Of a stretch of 64,000 bases of DNA, positions 9,222 through 19,049 are shown one piece after another. A program made the position numbers and the translations under genes. Numbering within the stretch: position 1 is the first letter of the stretch; each line of letters begins with the position of its first letter. The DNA comes from Arenimonas donghaensis DSM 18148 = HO3-R19. GTDB lineage: Bacteria; Pseudomonadota; Gammaproteobacteria; Xanthomonadales; Xanthomonadaceae. The notes beneath the pieces are model-generated. The model ran no database searches, was not told the DNA's origin, and saw only the letters and a list, made by a program, of their open reading frames with translations. Location: positions 62,001-126,000 of the forward strand of contig NZ_AVCJ01000012.1 of NCBI RefSeq assembly GCF_000743535.1. Direction: 5' to 3'.

Positions 9222-10106
9222 ATGAAGCGCAAGGGAATCATCCTCGCCGGCGGTTCCGGCACCCGGCTCTACCCGATCACCCAGTCGGTGTCCAAGCAGC
9301 TGCTGCCGGTCTACGACAAGCCGATGATCTACTACCCGCTCAGCGTGCTGATGCTGGCGGGCATCCGCGAGGTGCTGGTGATCAACACCCCGCACGAGCA
9401 GGAACTGTTCAAGCGCCTGCTGGGCGATGGCTCGCAGTGGGGCATGGACATCCGCTACGAGGCCCAGCCCAGCCCCGACGGACTGGCCCAGGCCTTCCTC
9501 ATCGGCGAGGATTTCCTTGACGGCCATCCCAGCTGCCTGGTGCTGGGCGACAACATCTTCCACGGCACCGGGCTCACCGAACGCCTGCAGCGCGCCGATG
9601 CGCGCGAGCAGGGCGCCACCGTGTTCGGCTACTGGGTGAAGGATCCCGAGCGCTACGGCGTCGCATCCTTCGACGCCGCCGGCAAGGTGGTGGACATCGA
9701 GGAAAAGCCGGCGAGCCCCAAGTCCAACTACGCCGTGACCGGCCTGTATTTCTACGACGGCCGTGCGCCGGCCTTCGCCCGCGCGCTCAAGCCGTCCCCG
9801 CGTGGCGAACTGGAAATCACCGACCTCAATCGCTGCTACCTGCAGGAAGGCGGGCTGCACCTGGAGCAGCTGGGCCGCGGTTACGCCTGGCTCGACACCG
9901 GCACCCACCAGTCCCTGCTGGAGGCCTCGACCTTCATCGAGACCATCGAGGCCCGCCAGGGCCTGCGCGTGTGCTGCCCCGAGGAAATCGCCTGGCAAAA
10001 CGGCTGGATCAACGACCAGCAGCTGCTCGGCCTGGCCGAGCCGCTGGCCAAGAATGGCTACGGCCAGTACCTGATGTCCCTGGTTGGCCGCGGGGCGGTG
10101 CCTTGA
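9222..10106 (+). CDS. rfbA: Glucose-1-phosphate thymidylyltransferase
   Basis: This 294-residue nucleotidyltransferase couples dTTP and glucose-1-phosphate to dTDP-glucose, the first step of the rhamnose pathway. The signature [11 protein letters not shown] is at the N-terminus, followed by [18 protein letters not shown], and the metal-site LGDNIFHG lies at about 107-114. It begins at the base after the rfbB stop, with AGGAGG at 9211-9216 as its ribosome site. It is probably feedback-inhibited by dTDP-rhamnose, like other RmlA proteins. Confidence 0.97.
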   Translation: MKRKGIILAGGSGTRLYPITQSVSKQLLPVYDKPMIYYPLSVLMLAGIREVLVINTPHEQELFKRLLGDGSQWGMDIRYEAQPSPDGLAQAFLIGEDFLDGHPSCLVLGDNIFHGTGLTERLQRADAREQGATVFGYWVKDPERYGVASFDAAGKVVDIEEKPASPKSNYAVTGLYFYDGRAPAFARALKPSPRGELEITDLNRCYLQEGGLHLEQLGRGYAWLDTGTHQSLLEASTFIETIEARQGLRVCCPEEIAWQNGWINDQQLLGLAEPLAKNGYGQYLMSLVGRGAVP

Positions 10107-10660
10107 AGGTCATCGAAACCGACCTGCCGGGCTGCCTGCTGTTCGAGCCGCGCGTTTTTGGCGACGAGCGCGGTTATTTCTACGAAGCCTTCAACCACGA
10201 CAAGCTGGCGCCGCTGGGCCTGGCGCCGAAGTTCGTGCAGGGCAACGTCTCGCGTTCGGCGCGCGGCGTGCTGCGGGGGCTGCATTACCAGTGGCCCAAG
10301 CCGCAGGGCAAGTTCGTGTCGGTGCTCGAGGGCGAGGTCTGGGACGTGGCCGTGGACATCCGTCGGGGTTCGCCGACCTTCGGTCGTTGGGCCGCCGCGG
10401 TGGTCAGCGCCGAGAACAAGCGCCAGTTCTGGATACCCGAGGGATTCGCCCACGGTTTCGTGGTGCTCAGCGAGCACGCGACCTTCCACTACCTGTGCAC
10501 CGCGACCTACGACCCGCAGGCCGACGCCGCGATCCGCTGGGACGACGCCGACCTGGCGATCGACTGGCCGGTGTCCGATCCCTCGCTGTCCGGGAAAGAC
10601 GCCGCTGCGCCTTTCCTGGCCGACATTCCGGCCGACCGCCTGCCGGCCTGCGTGGACTGA
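10103..10660 (+). CDS. rfbC: dTDP-4-dehydrorhamnose 3,5-epimerase
   Basis: This 185-residue cupin-fold epimerase is the third enzyme of dTDP-rhamnose synthesis. The N-terminal segment [20 protein letters not shown], the [10 protein letters not shown] motif with the catalytic histidine, and the [13 protein letters not shown] segment are typical. The start is taken as TTG at 10103, which overlaps the rfbA stop (TTGA) and gives the usual family length. Longer frames upstream lie inside rfbA. Confidence 0.94.
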   Translation: MKVIETDLPGCLLFEPRVFGDERGYFYEAFNHDKLAPLGLAPKFVQGNVSRSARGVLRGLHYQWPKPQGKFVSVLEGEVWDVAVDIRRGSPTFGRWAAAVVSAENKRQFWIPEGFAHGFVVLSEHATFHYLCTATYDPQADAAIRWDDADLAIDWPVSDPSLSGKDAAAPFLADIPADRLPACVD

Positions 10661-10666
10661 ACCGGC

Positions 10667-11563
10667 ATGCGCCTGTTGCTGCTGGGTGCGAACGGCCAGG
10701 TCGGCCATGAGCTACGCGAAGCCCTTGCCCCCTTGGGCGACGTGGTTTGCGCCACCCGCAGCGGCCAGCTGCCGGACGGCGGCAGGGCCGAAGCCGCGGA
10801 CCTGGCCGAGCCCGGGCGCTTGCCGGCGCTGGTCGAACGCGTGGCGCCGGACCTGGTGGTCAATGCGGCCGCCTACACCGCCGTGGACCGCGCCGAAAGC
10901 GAGCGCGAGCTGGCCTTCCGGGTCAACGCCGAGGCCCCGGGAGTCCTGGCCCGGGCCTGCGCCGCCGCCGGCATCGGCCTGGTGCACTTTTCCACCGACT
11001 ACGTCTTCGACGGCAGCCAGTCCCGGCCCTGGCGCGAAGACGACCCGACCGGTCCGCTGGGTGTTTACGGCGAGAGCAAGCTCGCCGGCGAACAGGCCAT
11101 CCGCGACAGCGGCGCGGCGCACAAGATCTTCCGGCTGTGCTGGGTCTATGGCCCACGCGGCCACAACTTCCTGCTCACGATGTTGCGGCTGGCGAAGGAG
11201 CGCGAACACCTGCGGGTGGTCGACGACCAGCGCGGCACGCCCACCAGCGCCCGGCGCATAGCGAAGGGCGTCGCCGGTGCGCTCCGGGTCATGCCCGGGT
11301 CCAGCGGCACCTGGCACCTGGCCGCCGAAGGCGAGTGCAGCTGGCACGGGTTCGCCAGCGAGATCTTCAGCCGGGCCGTGGCGCGCGGACTGCTGGCCAA
11401 GGCGCCCACGGTGGAGCCGATCACCACCGCCGGGTTCCCGACGCCAGCCCGGCGACCGGCCTATTCGCGCCTGGACACGACCGCTTTCACCCGCGATACC
11501 GGCCTTCACCTTGGTGACTGGCGTGAAGGCCTCGACGAGGCCCTGGACGCGCTTGCGCGCTAG
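10667..11563 (+). CDS. rfbD: dTDP-4-dehydrorhamnose reductase
   Basis: This 298-residue SDR enzyme completes dTDP-L-rhamnose by NAD(P)H-dependent reduction. It shows the dinucleotide motif LLLGANGQVGHEL at the N-terminus, NAAAYTAVDRAE, STDYVFDG, and the YGESKLAGE (YxxxK) catalytic pair. It is the last gene of the rfbBACD operon. The next gene starts 57 bases on and has an unrelated function. Confidence 0.96.
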   Translation: MRLLLLGANGQVGHELREALAPLGDVVCATRSGQLPDGGRAEAADLAEPGRLPALVERVAPDLVVNAAAYTAVDRAESERELAFRVNAEAPGVLARACAAAGIGLVHFSTDYVFDGSQSRPWREDDPTGPLGVYGESKLAGEQAIRDSGAAHKIFRLCWVYGPRGHNFLLTMLRLAKEREHLRVVDDQRGTPTSARRIAKGVAGALRVMPGSSGTWHLAAEGECSWHGFASEIFSRAVARGLLAKAPTVEPITTAGFPTPARRPAYSRLDTTAFTRDTGLHLGDWREGLDEALDALAR

Positions 11564-11620
11564 CGGCGCGCCCCCTATGGTTCGGCGTTGACAACAAAAA
11601 AACCGAACCAGGGGAAAAAG

Positions 11621-13603
11621 ATGAAATCAGTCATCACCGCACTGGCGCTGCTTGCCGGCGCCGGCGTGTCCGCCGCCGAGCTGCCCTCGGTCGAGCATTT
11701 CATGCGCCACGCCACTTATTCCAGCGCCCGTATCTCGCCCGGGGGCGAATACCTGGCCATTGGCGTGGATCGCGGCGGCCAGGACGTGCTGACCGTCATC
11801 CGGCTCAAGGACATGAAGCTGCTGAAGGTGAACGTGCTGCCGGACGACAAGTCCGTGTCGGGCTACCGCTGGATCAGCGACGACCGCCTGATCTTCACCG
11901 CCATCCGCAAGGTCGGCAGCTACGCCCAGCCCTTCGGCACCGGCGAGTGGTACGCCGTCAACGCCGACGGCAGCCAGCCGCGGCCGGTCATCTTCCGCGG
12001 CAGCCGCGGCGCCGCCGAGCGCAGCAAGGAAGTCTTCAACGAGTTCTTCAGCCTGCTCGACCCGCTGGTGGACGACCCCCGCAACGTGCTGATGTCCTCG
12101 AGCTCGGCGCGCTCGCGCACCGGGTCGAACACCGAACTTGTCATGGTGGACACGGTCAGCGGTTCCCGGAAGACCCTGGCGTCCGCGCCGCGGGAAAATT
12201 GCAGCATCCAGGTCGACGAGAAGAAGGCCCCGCGCTACGCCGTCTGTTTCGACCAGAAGAACGAGAAAGGCGAATACGACACCCGCACCGAGCTCTACCA
12301 GTATTCGGGTGGCGACTGGACGCTGGTGAACAACGCCCAGATGGGCGATGGCAAGCAGCTGCGGGTGGTGGGCACGGACAAGGACGGCACCATCTACGCG
12401 TCCCAGGACGACGGCAAGACCCCGGCCGCGCTGGGCACGATCGATCGCAACACCGGTGAGTTCAAGAGCCTGTTCCAGGACCCGGTGTCGGAGGTGGCTG
12501 GCTGGGTCGAGTCGCCCTCGGATGAAAGGCCGCTGGCGGTCATCACCGCGGCCGGGATCCCCAAGGTCCACGTGCTCGCTCCCGACCACGCCGACACGCA
12601 GCTTTATGCTTCGCTCGCCGATGCGTTCCCCGGCCAGCTGGTCAATTTCAGCAGCGCCAGCCGGGACGGCAGCAAGATCATCGTTTCGGTCTACAGCGAC
12701 CGCAACCCGGGCGAGCTGTACCTGTTCGATCGCGACAGTGGCCAGGCCCGGTTCCTGATGAAGGCCCGCGAGTGGGTCAATCCCGACAACTCCGCCTCGG
12801 TGCGACCCTTCGATTTCGTCAACCGGGACGGCATGCGGCTCTACGGTTACCTGACGATCCCCAAGGGCAGCGACGGCAAGAACCTGCCGCTGATCGTCAA
12901 CCCGCACGGCGGCCCGATGGGTCCGCGCGACAACTGGGGCTACAACCCGGAAACCCAGCTGTTCGCCAGCCGCGGCTACGCCACCCTGCAGGTCAACTTC
13001 CGCGGCTCCGGTGGCTTCGGCAAGGCCTTTGAGGACATGGCTTACGGCCAGTGGCACACCGGCATCATGAACGACATCATCGACGCGACGAACTGGGCCA
13101 TCGAAGAGGGCGTCGCCGACCGCGAGCGCATCTGCATCTACGGCGGCAGCTTCGGTGGTTACGCGGCGATGATGGCGCCCGCCCGTGAGCCCGACCTCTT
13201 CGCCTGTGCCTTTGGTTACGTCGGCGCCTACGACGGCGAGATCCAGATGACGCTCAGCGACACCAGCGAAAGCGAATCCGGCCGCGCCTACATGCGTCGT
13301 GCGCTGGGCGCGACCAAGAGCGAACGGGCCGAAGTGATGCCGGTCAACCACGCCGACAAGATCGACATCCCCGTGTTCCTGGCGGCCGGTGCGCGCGACC
13401 CGCGCTGCCCCCCGGAGAACACGGAAGTGATGTTCGAGGCGCTGGAGCGGGCGGGCAACAAGCCCGAGGGCATGATCATCCAGTCCGGCGAGATGCACGG
13501 CTTCTACGACGTCGAGAACCGCGTCAACCTGTACTCGAAGATGCTGGACTTCTTCGAGTCGCACATCGGCGGCAACGCCGGGCGCACGGCAGCTGCCCAC
13601 TGA
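11621..13603 (+). CDS. Secreted S9-family prolyl oligopeptidase
   Basis: This 660-residue serine peptidase begins with a signal peptide (MKSVITALALLAGAGVSA), so it is probably periplasmic or secreted. The N-terminal part is a beta-propeller-like region. The C-terminal alpha/beta-hydrolase domain has the nucleophile in GGSFGGYAAM (serine near residue 510), an Asp in AGARDPRCPP and the His in GEMHGFYD. It probably cleaves peptides from the N-terminus (DPP or acylaminoacyl type); specificity is not readable. The ATG at 11621 follows a good AGGGGAAAAAG ribosome site and is preferred over the TTG at 11588. The downstream POT peptide transporter is a plausible partner in peptide feeding. Confidence 0.92.
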   Translation: MKSVITALALLAGAGVSAAELPSVEHFMRHATYSSARISPGGEYLAIGVDRGGQDVLTVIRLKDMKLLKVNVLPDDKSVSGYRWISDDRLIFTAIRKVGSYAQPFGTGEWYAVNADGSQPRPVIFRGSRGAAERSKEVFNEFFSLLDPLVDDPRNVLMSSSSARSRTGSNTELVMVDTVSGSRKTLASAPRENCSIQVDEKKAPRYAVCFDQKNEKGEYDTRTELYQYSGGDWTLVNNAQMGDGKQLRVVGTDKDGTIYASQDDGKTPAALGTIDRNTGEFKSLFQDPVSEVAGWVESPSDERPLAVITAAGIPKVHVLAPDHADTQLYASLADAFPGQLVNFSSASRDGSKIIVSVYSDRNPGELYLFDRDSGQARFLMKAREWVNPDNSASVRPFDFVNRDGMRLYGYLTIPKGSDGKNLPLIVNPHGGPMGPRDNWGYNPETQLFASRGYATLQVNFRGSGGFGKAFEDMAYGQWHTGIMNDIIDATNWAIEEGVADRERICIYGGSFGGYAAMMAPAREPDLFACAFGYVGAYDGEIQMTLSDTSESESGRAYMRRALGATKSERAEVMPVNHADKIDIPVFLAAGARDPRCPPENTEVMFEALERAGNKPEGMIIQSGEMHGFYDVENRVNLYSKMLDFFESHIGGNAGRTAAAH

Positions 13604-13625
13604 TCCGCGGCAGCCTGCGGTGACG

Positions 13626-13658
13626 GGAAACGGCGCCCTCGCGGCGCCGTTTCCTTTT
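13626..13658. terminator. Intrinsic terminator
   Basis: The strong hairpin GGAAACGGCGCC-ctc-GCGGCGCCGTTTCC is followed by TTTTT. It sits between the convergent S9 peptidase and POT transporter genes. The T-run serves the plus strand, and the palindrome could also help end the minus-strand transcript. Confidence 0.85.
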
Positions 13659-13663
13659 TGGGT

Positions 13664-15382
13664 CTACTTGATGCCGTGCATCCAGCGCTTCACCAGCGGG
13701 CTGGCGATGGCGAACAGCAGGCCGGTGCCGACGCCCACCCAGAGCATCAGTTCGAACAGGCCGCCGTATTTCGAGCCGGCTTCAGCCATGTCGATCGCGC
13801 CGTCGGCGGGCAGGTCCAGTGCGGCCAGCTTGCCGAACTGCGCGGCGAGCACTTCCGAATAGGCCGTGGCCAGCCAGAAGGCGCCCATCATCAGGCCGAC
13901 CACGCGCGCCACCGACAGCTGGGTGACCGCGGACAGGCCGATCGGCGACAGGCACATCTCGCCGATCTCGAGCACGAAGTAGGCCAGCACCAGCCACCAG
14001 ACGCTGGCCATGACGCCACCCGAGGCCGCTTCGGCCGCGAACATGAGCGGCAGGAAGGCCAGGCCCGCGGTCACCAGGCCGATCGCCATCTTCATCGGCT
14101 TGGACGGATTGAGCCCGCGGCGGTCCAGCCAGGGCCACAGCCAGGCGAACACCGGCGACAGAATCACGATGAAAAACGCGCCCAGGAAAGTCAGCGACCC
14201 GGCGGTCTGCTTCACCATCAGCACGTCGTGCACGATGGCCACGCCGATGCCCAGGGCCAGCAGCACGACCATGGCCTTGGCCAGGCCGTCCCGGCCGCGG
14301 TCGCTCGCCCGCAGCGCCAGCACCATCAGCACCGGGCTCAGGCCCAGCGCGAAGATCGCCCAGGGCACGACGGCCTGGTAACCCTGGGGGGCGATGGCGA
14401 ACAGGTCCTTGGTGAGCATGCGGTCGGTGAAGGTGACCCAGGAACCGTAGGTCTGCTCGTACAGGGTGAAGAACACCAGCACGCCGACGATCAGGAACAC
14501 CAGCGCCAGCATCTGCTCGCGCTCCTTGCGGCTGCAGTGCTTGACCAGGAACCAGACGAACCAGGCCAGGAAGGCGATGGCGATCAGGTGCATCGCGCCG
14601 TGCACGGTCCAGGTGCGCTGGATCAGCTGCCAGACCAGGGCCACGCCGCCGAGGCTGCCCAGGTAGATCCAGATCTCGCGGCTGAAGGGGCCGACCCGCT
14701 GTCGCAGCTTCGCCGGGTCGTTGGGCTCGGCCTGGCCCATCAGGTACTTCTGGCCCCACAGGAAAACCACGAGGCCGGCGACCATGCCGATGCCGGCGGC
14801 GCCGAAGCCATATTTCCAGCCGTAGGTTTCACCCAGGAAGGCGCAGACCAGGCTGGCGAACATCGCCCCGACGTTGATGCCCGCGTAGAAAACCGTGAAG
14901 CCGGAATCGAGCCGCGGGTCGTTGAGCGGATAAAGCCGGCCCACGATCGTCGAGATGTTGGGCTTGAGGAAACCCACGCCCATGATGATCAGCGCCAGCG
15001 ACAGGTAGAACACCTGCAGCGCGCCGTCGTCGCGGACGATCACGCCGTCCACCAGCCGCGCCTGCTCGCCCTCGAAGGCCATGCCCAGGTGGCCCAGCAC
15101 CAGCAGCACCGCGCCGAAGACCACCGCCTTGCGCATGCCCAGGTAACGATCGGCCAGCAGGCCGCCGATGACCGGCACCGCATAGACCAGGCCGCCGTAG
15201 GCACCCAGCAGGTCCAGGCCCAGTTCGTCGGTGAACAGGTGGTACTTGAGCAGGTACAGCAGCAGCAGCGCCTTCATGCCGTAGAACGAGAATCGTTCCC
15301 ACATCTCGGTGAAGAAGCAGATGTACAGGCCCTTGGGGTGGCCCAGGAAATCGCTGTGGACGGGAAGGGTGGACTGGGTCAC
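13664..15382 (-). CDS. POT-family proton-dependent peptide transporter
   Basis: This 572-residue MFS-type inner-membrane protein of the PTR2/POT family imports di- and tripeptides with protons. Typical features are FFTEMWERFSFYGMKALLLLYL in the first helix (the ExxER-type proton motif), GGLLADRYLGMRKAVV, and many hydrophobic helices, more than the usual 12 with a central insertion common in long bacterial POTs. The start is GTG at 15382. Flanked by two secreted S9 peptidases, it fits a protein-scavenging life style. Confidence 0.92.
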   Translation of the reverse strand: MTQSTLPVHSDFLGHPKGLYICFFTEMWERFSFYGMKALLLLYLLKYHLFTDELGLDLLGAYGGLVYAVPVIGGLLADRYLGMRKAVVFGAVLLVLGHLGMAFEGEQARLVDGVIVRDDGALQVFYLSLALIIMGVGFLKPNISTIVGRLYPLNDPRLDSGFTVFYAGINVGAMFASLVCAFLGETYGWKYGFGAAGIGMVAGLVVFLWGQKYLMGQAEPNDPAKLRQRVGPFSREIWIYLGSLGGVALVWQLIQRTWTVHGAMHLIAIAFLAWFVWFLVKHCSRKEREQMLALVFLIVGVLVFFTLYEQTYGSWVTFTDRMLTKDLFAIAPQGYQAVVPWAIFALGLSPVLMVLALRASDRGRDGLAKAMVVLLALGIGVAIVHDVLMVKQTAGSLTFLGAFFIVILSPVFAWLWPWLDRRGLNPSKPMKMAIGLVTAGLAFLPLMFAAEAASGGVMASVWWLVLAYFVLEIGEMCLSPIGLSAVTQLSVARVVGLMMGAFWLATAYSEVLAAQFGKLAALDLPADGAIDMAEAGSKYGGLFELMLWVGVGTGLLFAIASPLVKRWMHGIK

Positions 15383-15491
15383 GGTCTGGCTCCGGTGGCG
15401 GTCGGCCGAGTATAGGGGCGCAGGGGCCGGCTGGCTTTGCTTCCCGCGGGCGGCCTGCCTACCATGGCGGCTGGTTCCCGAGGATCACGAC

Positions 15492-17567
15492 ATGGCCCTG
15501 CGTTCCCTGCTCACGGCGCTCCTGGCGCCCGCCCTGCTGGCTTCCACGGCACATGCCGCCAAACCCTTCGACGCCCGCGACCTGGTCACGCTCGAACGCG
15601 TGTCCTCGCCGACGCTGTCGCCCGATGGCCGGCACCTGCTGGTGACGGTGCGCCAGACCGATTACGAGGCCAACAAGGCCAGCACCGGCCTGTGGATCGA
15701 GGACCTGTTCGCGCGCGATGCCGCGCCGCCGGTCCGCTTCACCCCGGAAGGGTTCGGGGCCAGCAGCGCGGCGTTTTCACCGGATGGCGACGTGGTGTAC
15801 TTCCTGTCCTCGAAGTCGGGCTCCTCGCAGCTGTGGAAGCAGGCGATCGGCAAGGGCGAGCCGGTGCAGGCCAGCGACTACCCGCTGCCGGTCGGTACGT
15901 TCAAGCTCTCGCCCGATGGCGGGGCCGTGGCGCTGAGCTTCGACGTGTTCACCGACTGCGACACCCTGGCCTGCACCCAGGCCAGGCTCGATGCGAGCGC
16001 GGCCGGCAAGACCAGCGGCGTGCTTTACGACGGCCTGTTCGTGCGCCACTGGGATACCTGGAAGGACGGTCGCCGCGCCCAGCTGTTCGTCGCCGGCCTG
16101 GACGCCGAGGGCAAGGCGGCGGGTGAACCGGTGCGCGTGAGCGCCGGCGTCGAGGGCGACGTGCCCGCCAAACCCTTCGGTGGCAAGGAAGACTACGCCT
16201 GGGCCCCGGACGGTGCCTCGCTGGTGTTCGCCGCCAAGGCCGTGGGCCGCGAGGAGGCCTGGTCCACCGACTACGACCTCTACCACGTGCCTGCCGACGG
16301 CCAGGCCGCGCCGCGCAACCTGACCGACGCCAACCCGGCGCTCGACGGCGGACCGGTGTTCAGCGCCGACGGCAAGACCCTTTATTACCGGGCCATGAAG
16401 CGCCCGGGCTTCGAAGCCGACCGGTTGGCGCTGATGGCCATGGACCTGGCCAGCGGCGAGACCCGCGAGATCGCGCCGCAATGGGATCGTTCGGCCAGCA
16501 ACATCACGCTGTCGGCGGACGGCAAGTCGATCTACACCACCACCAACGACGTCGGCACCTACGCGTTGTTCAAGGTCGACATCGCCAGTGGCCAGGCGGA
16601 GAAGATCATCGGCGGCGGCACGGTCGGCGGCTACGACCTGGTCGGCGACACCCTGGCCTACACCTTCGAGGACCTCGATTCCCCGGCCCAGGCCTTCGTG
16701 GCCCGCGCCGATGGCAGCCAGGCACGGCAGGTCACCCGCAACAACCAGGACGTGCTGGCCGGCATCGACTTCGGCGGCTACGAACAGTTCAGCTTCAAGG
16801 GCTGGAACGACGAAACCGTGCATGGCTACGTCGTCAAGCCGGCGGGCTTCGAGGCAGGCAAGCAGTACCCTGTGGCCTTCCTGATCCACGGCGGCCCGCA
16901 GGGCAGCTTCGGCAACAATTTCCATTACCGCTGGAACGCGCAGACCTATGCCGGCGCCGGTTTCGCGGTGGTGATGATCGATTTCCACGGATCCACCGGC
17001 TACGGCCAGGCCTTCACCGATTCCATCAGCGGCGACTGGGGCGGCAAGCCGCTCGAGGACCTGCAAAAGGGCTGGGCGGCGGCGCAGGAAAAATATGCCT
17101 TCCTCGACGGCGACCGCGCCTGTGCATTGGGCGGCAGCTACGGCGGCTACATGGTGGCCTGGATCGCCGGCAACTGGCCGGACGGCTTTGACTGCCTGGT
17201 CAACCATGCCGGCGTGGTGGACACCCGCATCATGGGCTTCAACACCGAGGAGCTGTGGTTCACCGAATGGGAGAACAGCGGGACGCCGGTGCAGTCGCCG
17301 GAGGCCTACGAGAAGTTCAACCCGATCAATCACGTCGGCAAGTGGAAGACGCCGATGCTGGTGATCCACGGCCAACTCGACTACCGCGTGCTCGTCGAAC
17401 AGGGCCTGGCTTCGTTCTCGGCCGCCCAGCGCCAGGGCGTGCCCAGCCAGCTGCTGTATTTCCCGGACGAGAACCATTGGGTGCTCAAGCCGCAGAACAG
17501 CGTCATGTGGCACGACACCGTCAACGCCTGGCTCAAGCGCTGGACCGCGGAATCCGCCGAGGAGTGA
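15492..17567 (+). CDS. Secreted S9-family peptidase (dipeptidyl aminopeptidase-like)
   Basis: This 691-residue serine peptidase has an N-terminal signal peptide (MALRSLLTALLAPALLASTAHA). WD40/beta-propeller-like repeats marked by SPDG motifs (about 30-420) precede the C-terminal hydrolase domain with GGSYGGYMVAW (serine near residue 549), GQLDYRV (acid) and DENHWV (histidine). It resembles acylaminoacyl or dipeptidyl peptidases from Xanthomonas relatives. The ATG at 15492 is preceded by GAGGATCACGAC. It overlaps nothing, but its stop is one base from the FNR-like regulator gene, so the two are probably co-transcribed. Confidence 0.92.
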   Translation: MALRSLLTALLAPALLASTAHAAKPFDARDLVTLERVSSPTLSPDGRHLLVTVRQTDYEANKASTGLWIEDLFARDAAPPVRFTPEGFGASSAAFSPDGDVVYFLSSKSGSSQLWKQAIGKGEPVQASDYPLPVGTFKLSPDGGAVALSFDVFTDCDTLACTQARLDASAAGKTSGVLYDGLFVRHWDTWKDGRRAQLFVAGLDAEGKAAGEPVRVSAGVEGDVPAKPFGGKEDYAWAPDGASLVFAAKAVGREEAWSTDYDLYHVPADGQAAPRNLTDANPALDGGPVFSADGKTLYYRAMKRPGFEADRLALMAMDLASGETREIAPQWDRSASNITLSADGKSIYTTTNDVGTYALFKVDIASGQAEKIIGGGTVGGYDLVGDTLAYTFEDLDSPAQAFVARADGSQARQVTRNNQDVLAGIDFGGYEQFSFKGWNDETVHGYVVKPAGFEAGKQYPVAFLIHGGPQGSFGNNFHYRWNAQTYAGAGFAVVMIDFHGSTGYGQAFTDSISGDWGGKPLEDLQKGWAAAQEKYAFLDGDRACALGGSYGGYMVAWIAGNWPDGFDCLVNHAGVVDTRIMGFNTEELWFTEWENSGTPVQSPEAYEKFNPINHVGKWKTPMLVIHGQLDYRVLVEQGLASFSAAQRQGVPSQLLYFPDENHWVLKPQNSVMWHDTVNAWLKRWTAESAEE

Positions 17568-17568
17568 A

Positions 17569-18327
17569 ATGAGCGCCGACCTGTTCGACCTCGACCGGCT
17601 GCGGCAAAGCTGCGCGCAGTGCTCGCTGCACGTGCTGTGCCTGCCGGCCGGCATCGGTGGCCGCGACCTGGAGCAGCTCGATGAAATCGTGCGCACGCGA
17701 CGGCCGCTTGGCAAGGGCGACACGCTTTTCCGTGCGGGCCAGTCCCTGGGCTCGCTGTTCGTGGCGCGCGAAGGGGCCTTCAAGACCGTGGCCATCGACG
17801 CCGAGGGCGAGCAGCAGGTCGTCGGCTTCCACCTGCCGGGCGAGCTGATGGGCCTGGACGCGATGGGTAGCGGAAAACATGCCTGCGAGGCCGAGGCGCT
17901 ATCGCCCGCCAGCGTCTGCGAAATCCCGATGGCCCAGCTCGAGTCGGTGTGCCGGGCGGTGCCCGGCCTCCAGCACCAGCTGCTGCGCATCATCGGCCAG
18001 GGCATCAACCGCGACCAGTCGCACCTGGAAATGCTGGGGCGCCGCCAGGCCCACGAGCGGCTGGCGCTGTTCCTGCACGGCCTGTCCGAACGCTACAAGC
18101 TGCTCGGGCAGCCCAGCGACGTGCTCACTTTGCCGATGAGCCGCGAAGACATCGCCAGCTACCTGGGCCTGGTCATCGAAACGGTCAGCCGAACCCTGAC
18201 CAAGCTGCAGGACGAAGGCGTCATTGCCGTGCGTGGCCGGCAGGTGAAGATCCTCGACCGGGAGCGGCTTGATGAACTGGTCCACGCGCCGGCACCCACC
18301 GCGGCCAAGGCCCGCGGCCAGCGCTGA
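17569..18327 (+). CDS. FNR-type oxygen-sensing regulator (paralogue 1)
   Basis: This 252-residue Crp/Fnr-family activator has three N-terminal cysteines, C15, C18 and C24 (SCAQCSLHVLC), and C117 in SVCEIP. The 93-residue spacing from the third to the fourth cysteine equals that of E. coli FNR, so a [4Fe-4S] oxygen sensor is expected. The cyclic-nucleotide-type beta-barrel is at about 35-150. The C-terminal helix-turn-helix has ETVSRTLTKL, the E-x-x-S-R reading head that recognises TTGAT half-sites. It is a candidate controller of the FNR boxes at 29-56.6 kb; a second FNR lies at 54347-55096. It is co-directional with the upstream peptidase. Confidence 0.93.
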   Translation: MSADLFDLDRLRQSCAQCSLHVLCLPAGIGGRDLEQLDEIVRTRRPLGKGDTLFRAGQSLGSLFVAREGAFKTVAIDAEGEQQVVGFHLPGELMGLDAMGSGKHACEAEALSPASVCEIPMAQLESVCRAVPGLQHQLLRIIGQGINRDQSHLEMLGRRQAHERLALFLHGLSERYKLLGQPSDVLTLPMSREDIASYLGLVIETVSRTLTKLQDEGVIAVRGRQVKILDRERLDELVHAPAPTAAKARGQR

Positions 18328-18344
18328 GTGCAAGGGGCGAAGTC

Positions 18345-18794
18345 ATGTCGCCCGTAAACTACGAAGTCCGACTCCTTCGCTCCGGCGACGAGTCGACGCT
18401 GGAACGCGTGGAGCCGGACGTCTTCGACAACCCGGTCCAGCCGGACCTGGCGGCACGGTACCTGGCGGATCCGAACAACCTTTTGGCGGTGGCGATCCGG
18501 GACGGCGAAGTGGTCGGCATGGCCTCCGGGCTGATGTACCTGCACCCCGACAAGCCGCTACAGCTATTCGTCAATGAAGTCGGCGTCGCAGCAAGCTGCC
18601 GTGGCCAGGGCATGGGCAAACGACTGGTGCAGGCCTTGCTGGAGCAGGCCCGGATCCGTGGGTGCACGGAGGCATGGGTAGCTACCGAGCTTGCCAACGC
18701 ACCGGCCCGCGCCCTGTATGCCGCCATGAAAGGTGCCGAAGATGCCGACCATGCGGTTATATACACTTGGAGGCTTGCAGGGCTGGGAAGCTGA
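18345..18794 (+). CDS. GNAT-family N-acetyltransferase
   Basis: This 149-residue acetyltransferase has the acetyl-CoA loop SCRGQGMGKRLVQALLE (R/Q-x-x-G-x-G/A) and a preceding beta strand LFVNEVGVAA. Its layout (DVFDNPVQPDLAARYLADPNN near the N-terminus) resembles the AAC(3)-I aminoglycoside acetyltransferase branch, but sequence reading cannot settle whether the substrate is a drug. It begins 17 bases after the FNR gene. Its base composition matches the chromosome rather than the adjacent cassette island. Confidence 0.8.
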   Translation: MSPVNYEVRLLRSGDESTLERVEPDVFDNPVQPDLAARYLADPNNLLAVAIRDGEVVGMASGLMYLHPDKPLQLFVNEVGVAASCRGQGMGKRLVQALLEQARIRGCTEAWVATELANAPARALYAAMKGAEDADHAVIYTWRLAGLGS

Positions 18795-19049
18795 AGCAAA
18801 GTGCGTCGAGATGTCGGCTTCCAACCCTAAGCGGACATCTGCATTCGGCGATTCACGATGGGCAGGAGCCAAACCATGGCGGCTTTTCGCACACCGCGAC
18901 TGTCCGGGATTGCGCCAGATTGTTTACCGGACAGTAGCGGCCTAAACTCGCAACGGTCATCTGCGGGCAATTGGCGACAAACCGATCGAATGTATAAACG
19001 GAAAGATCTGTACGTATGTTCGTTGGGCCGAAGTGGAGCGGGGACGAAA
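18795..19049. other. Gene-free left flank of the cassette array
   Basis: No convincing gene is present. The stretch holds CTAAGCGGACATCTGCATTCG at about 18828-18848, whose parts recur in rearranged, inverted form in the right flank (GAATGTCCGCT...CCGAATGCGGACG, 20160-20190). The minus-strand frame spanning 18853-19590 has no ribosome site and crosses two cassettes, so it is not accepted. Confidence 0.4.

Noticed and set aside
7392-9998. An 868-codon minus-strand frame across ssb, rfbB and rfbA
   Set aside because: It runs antisense to three firm genes and has no recognisable protein features.
18345-18794. GNAT gene as a fourth integron cassette
   Set aside because: No attC-like site follows it, and its base composition and 17-base gap to the FNR gene match the chromosome.
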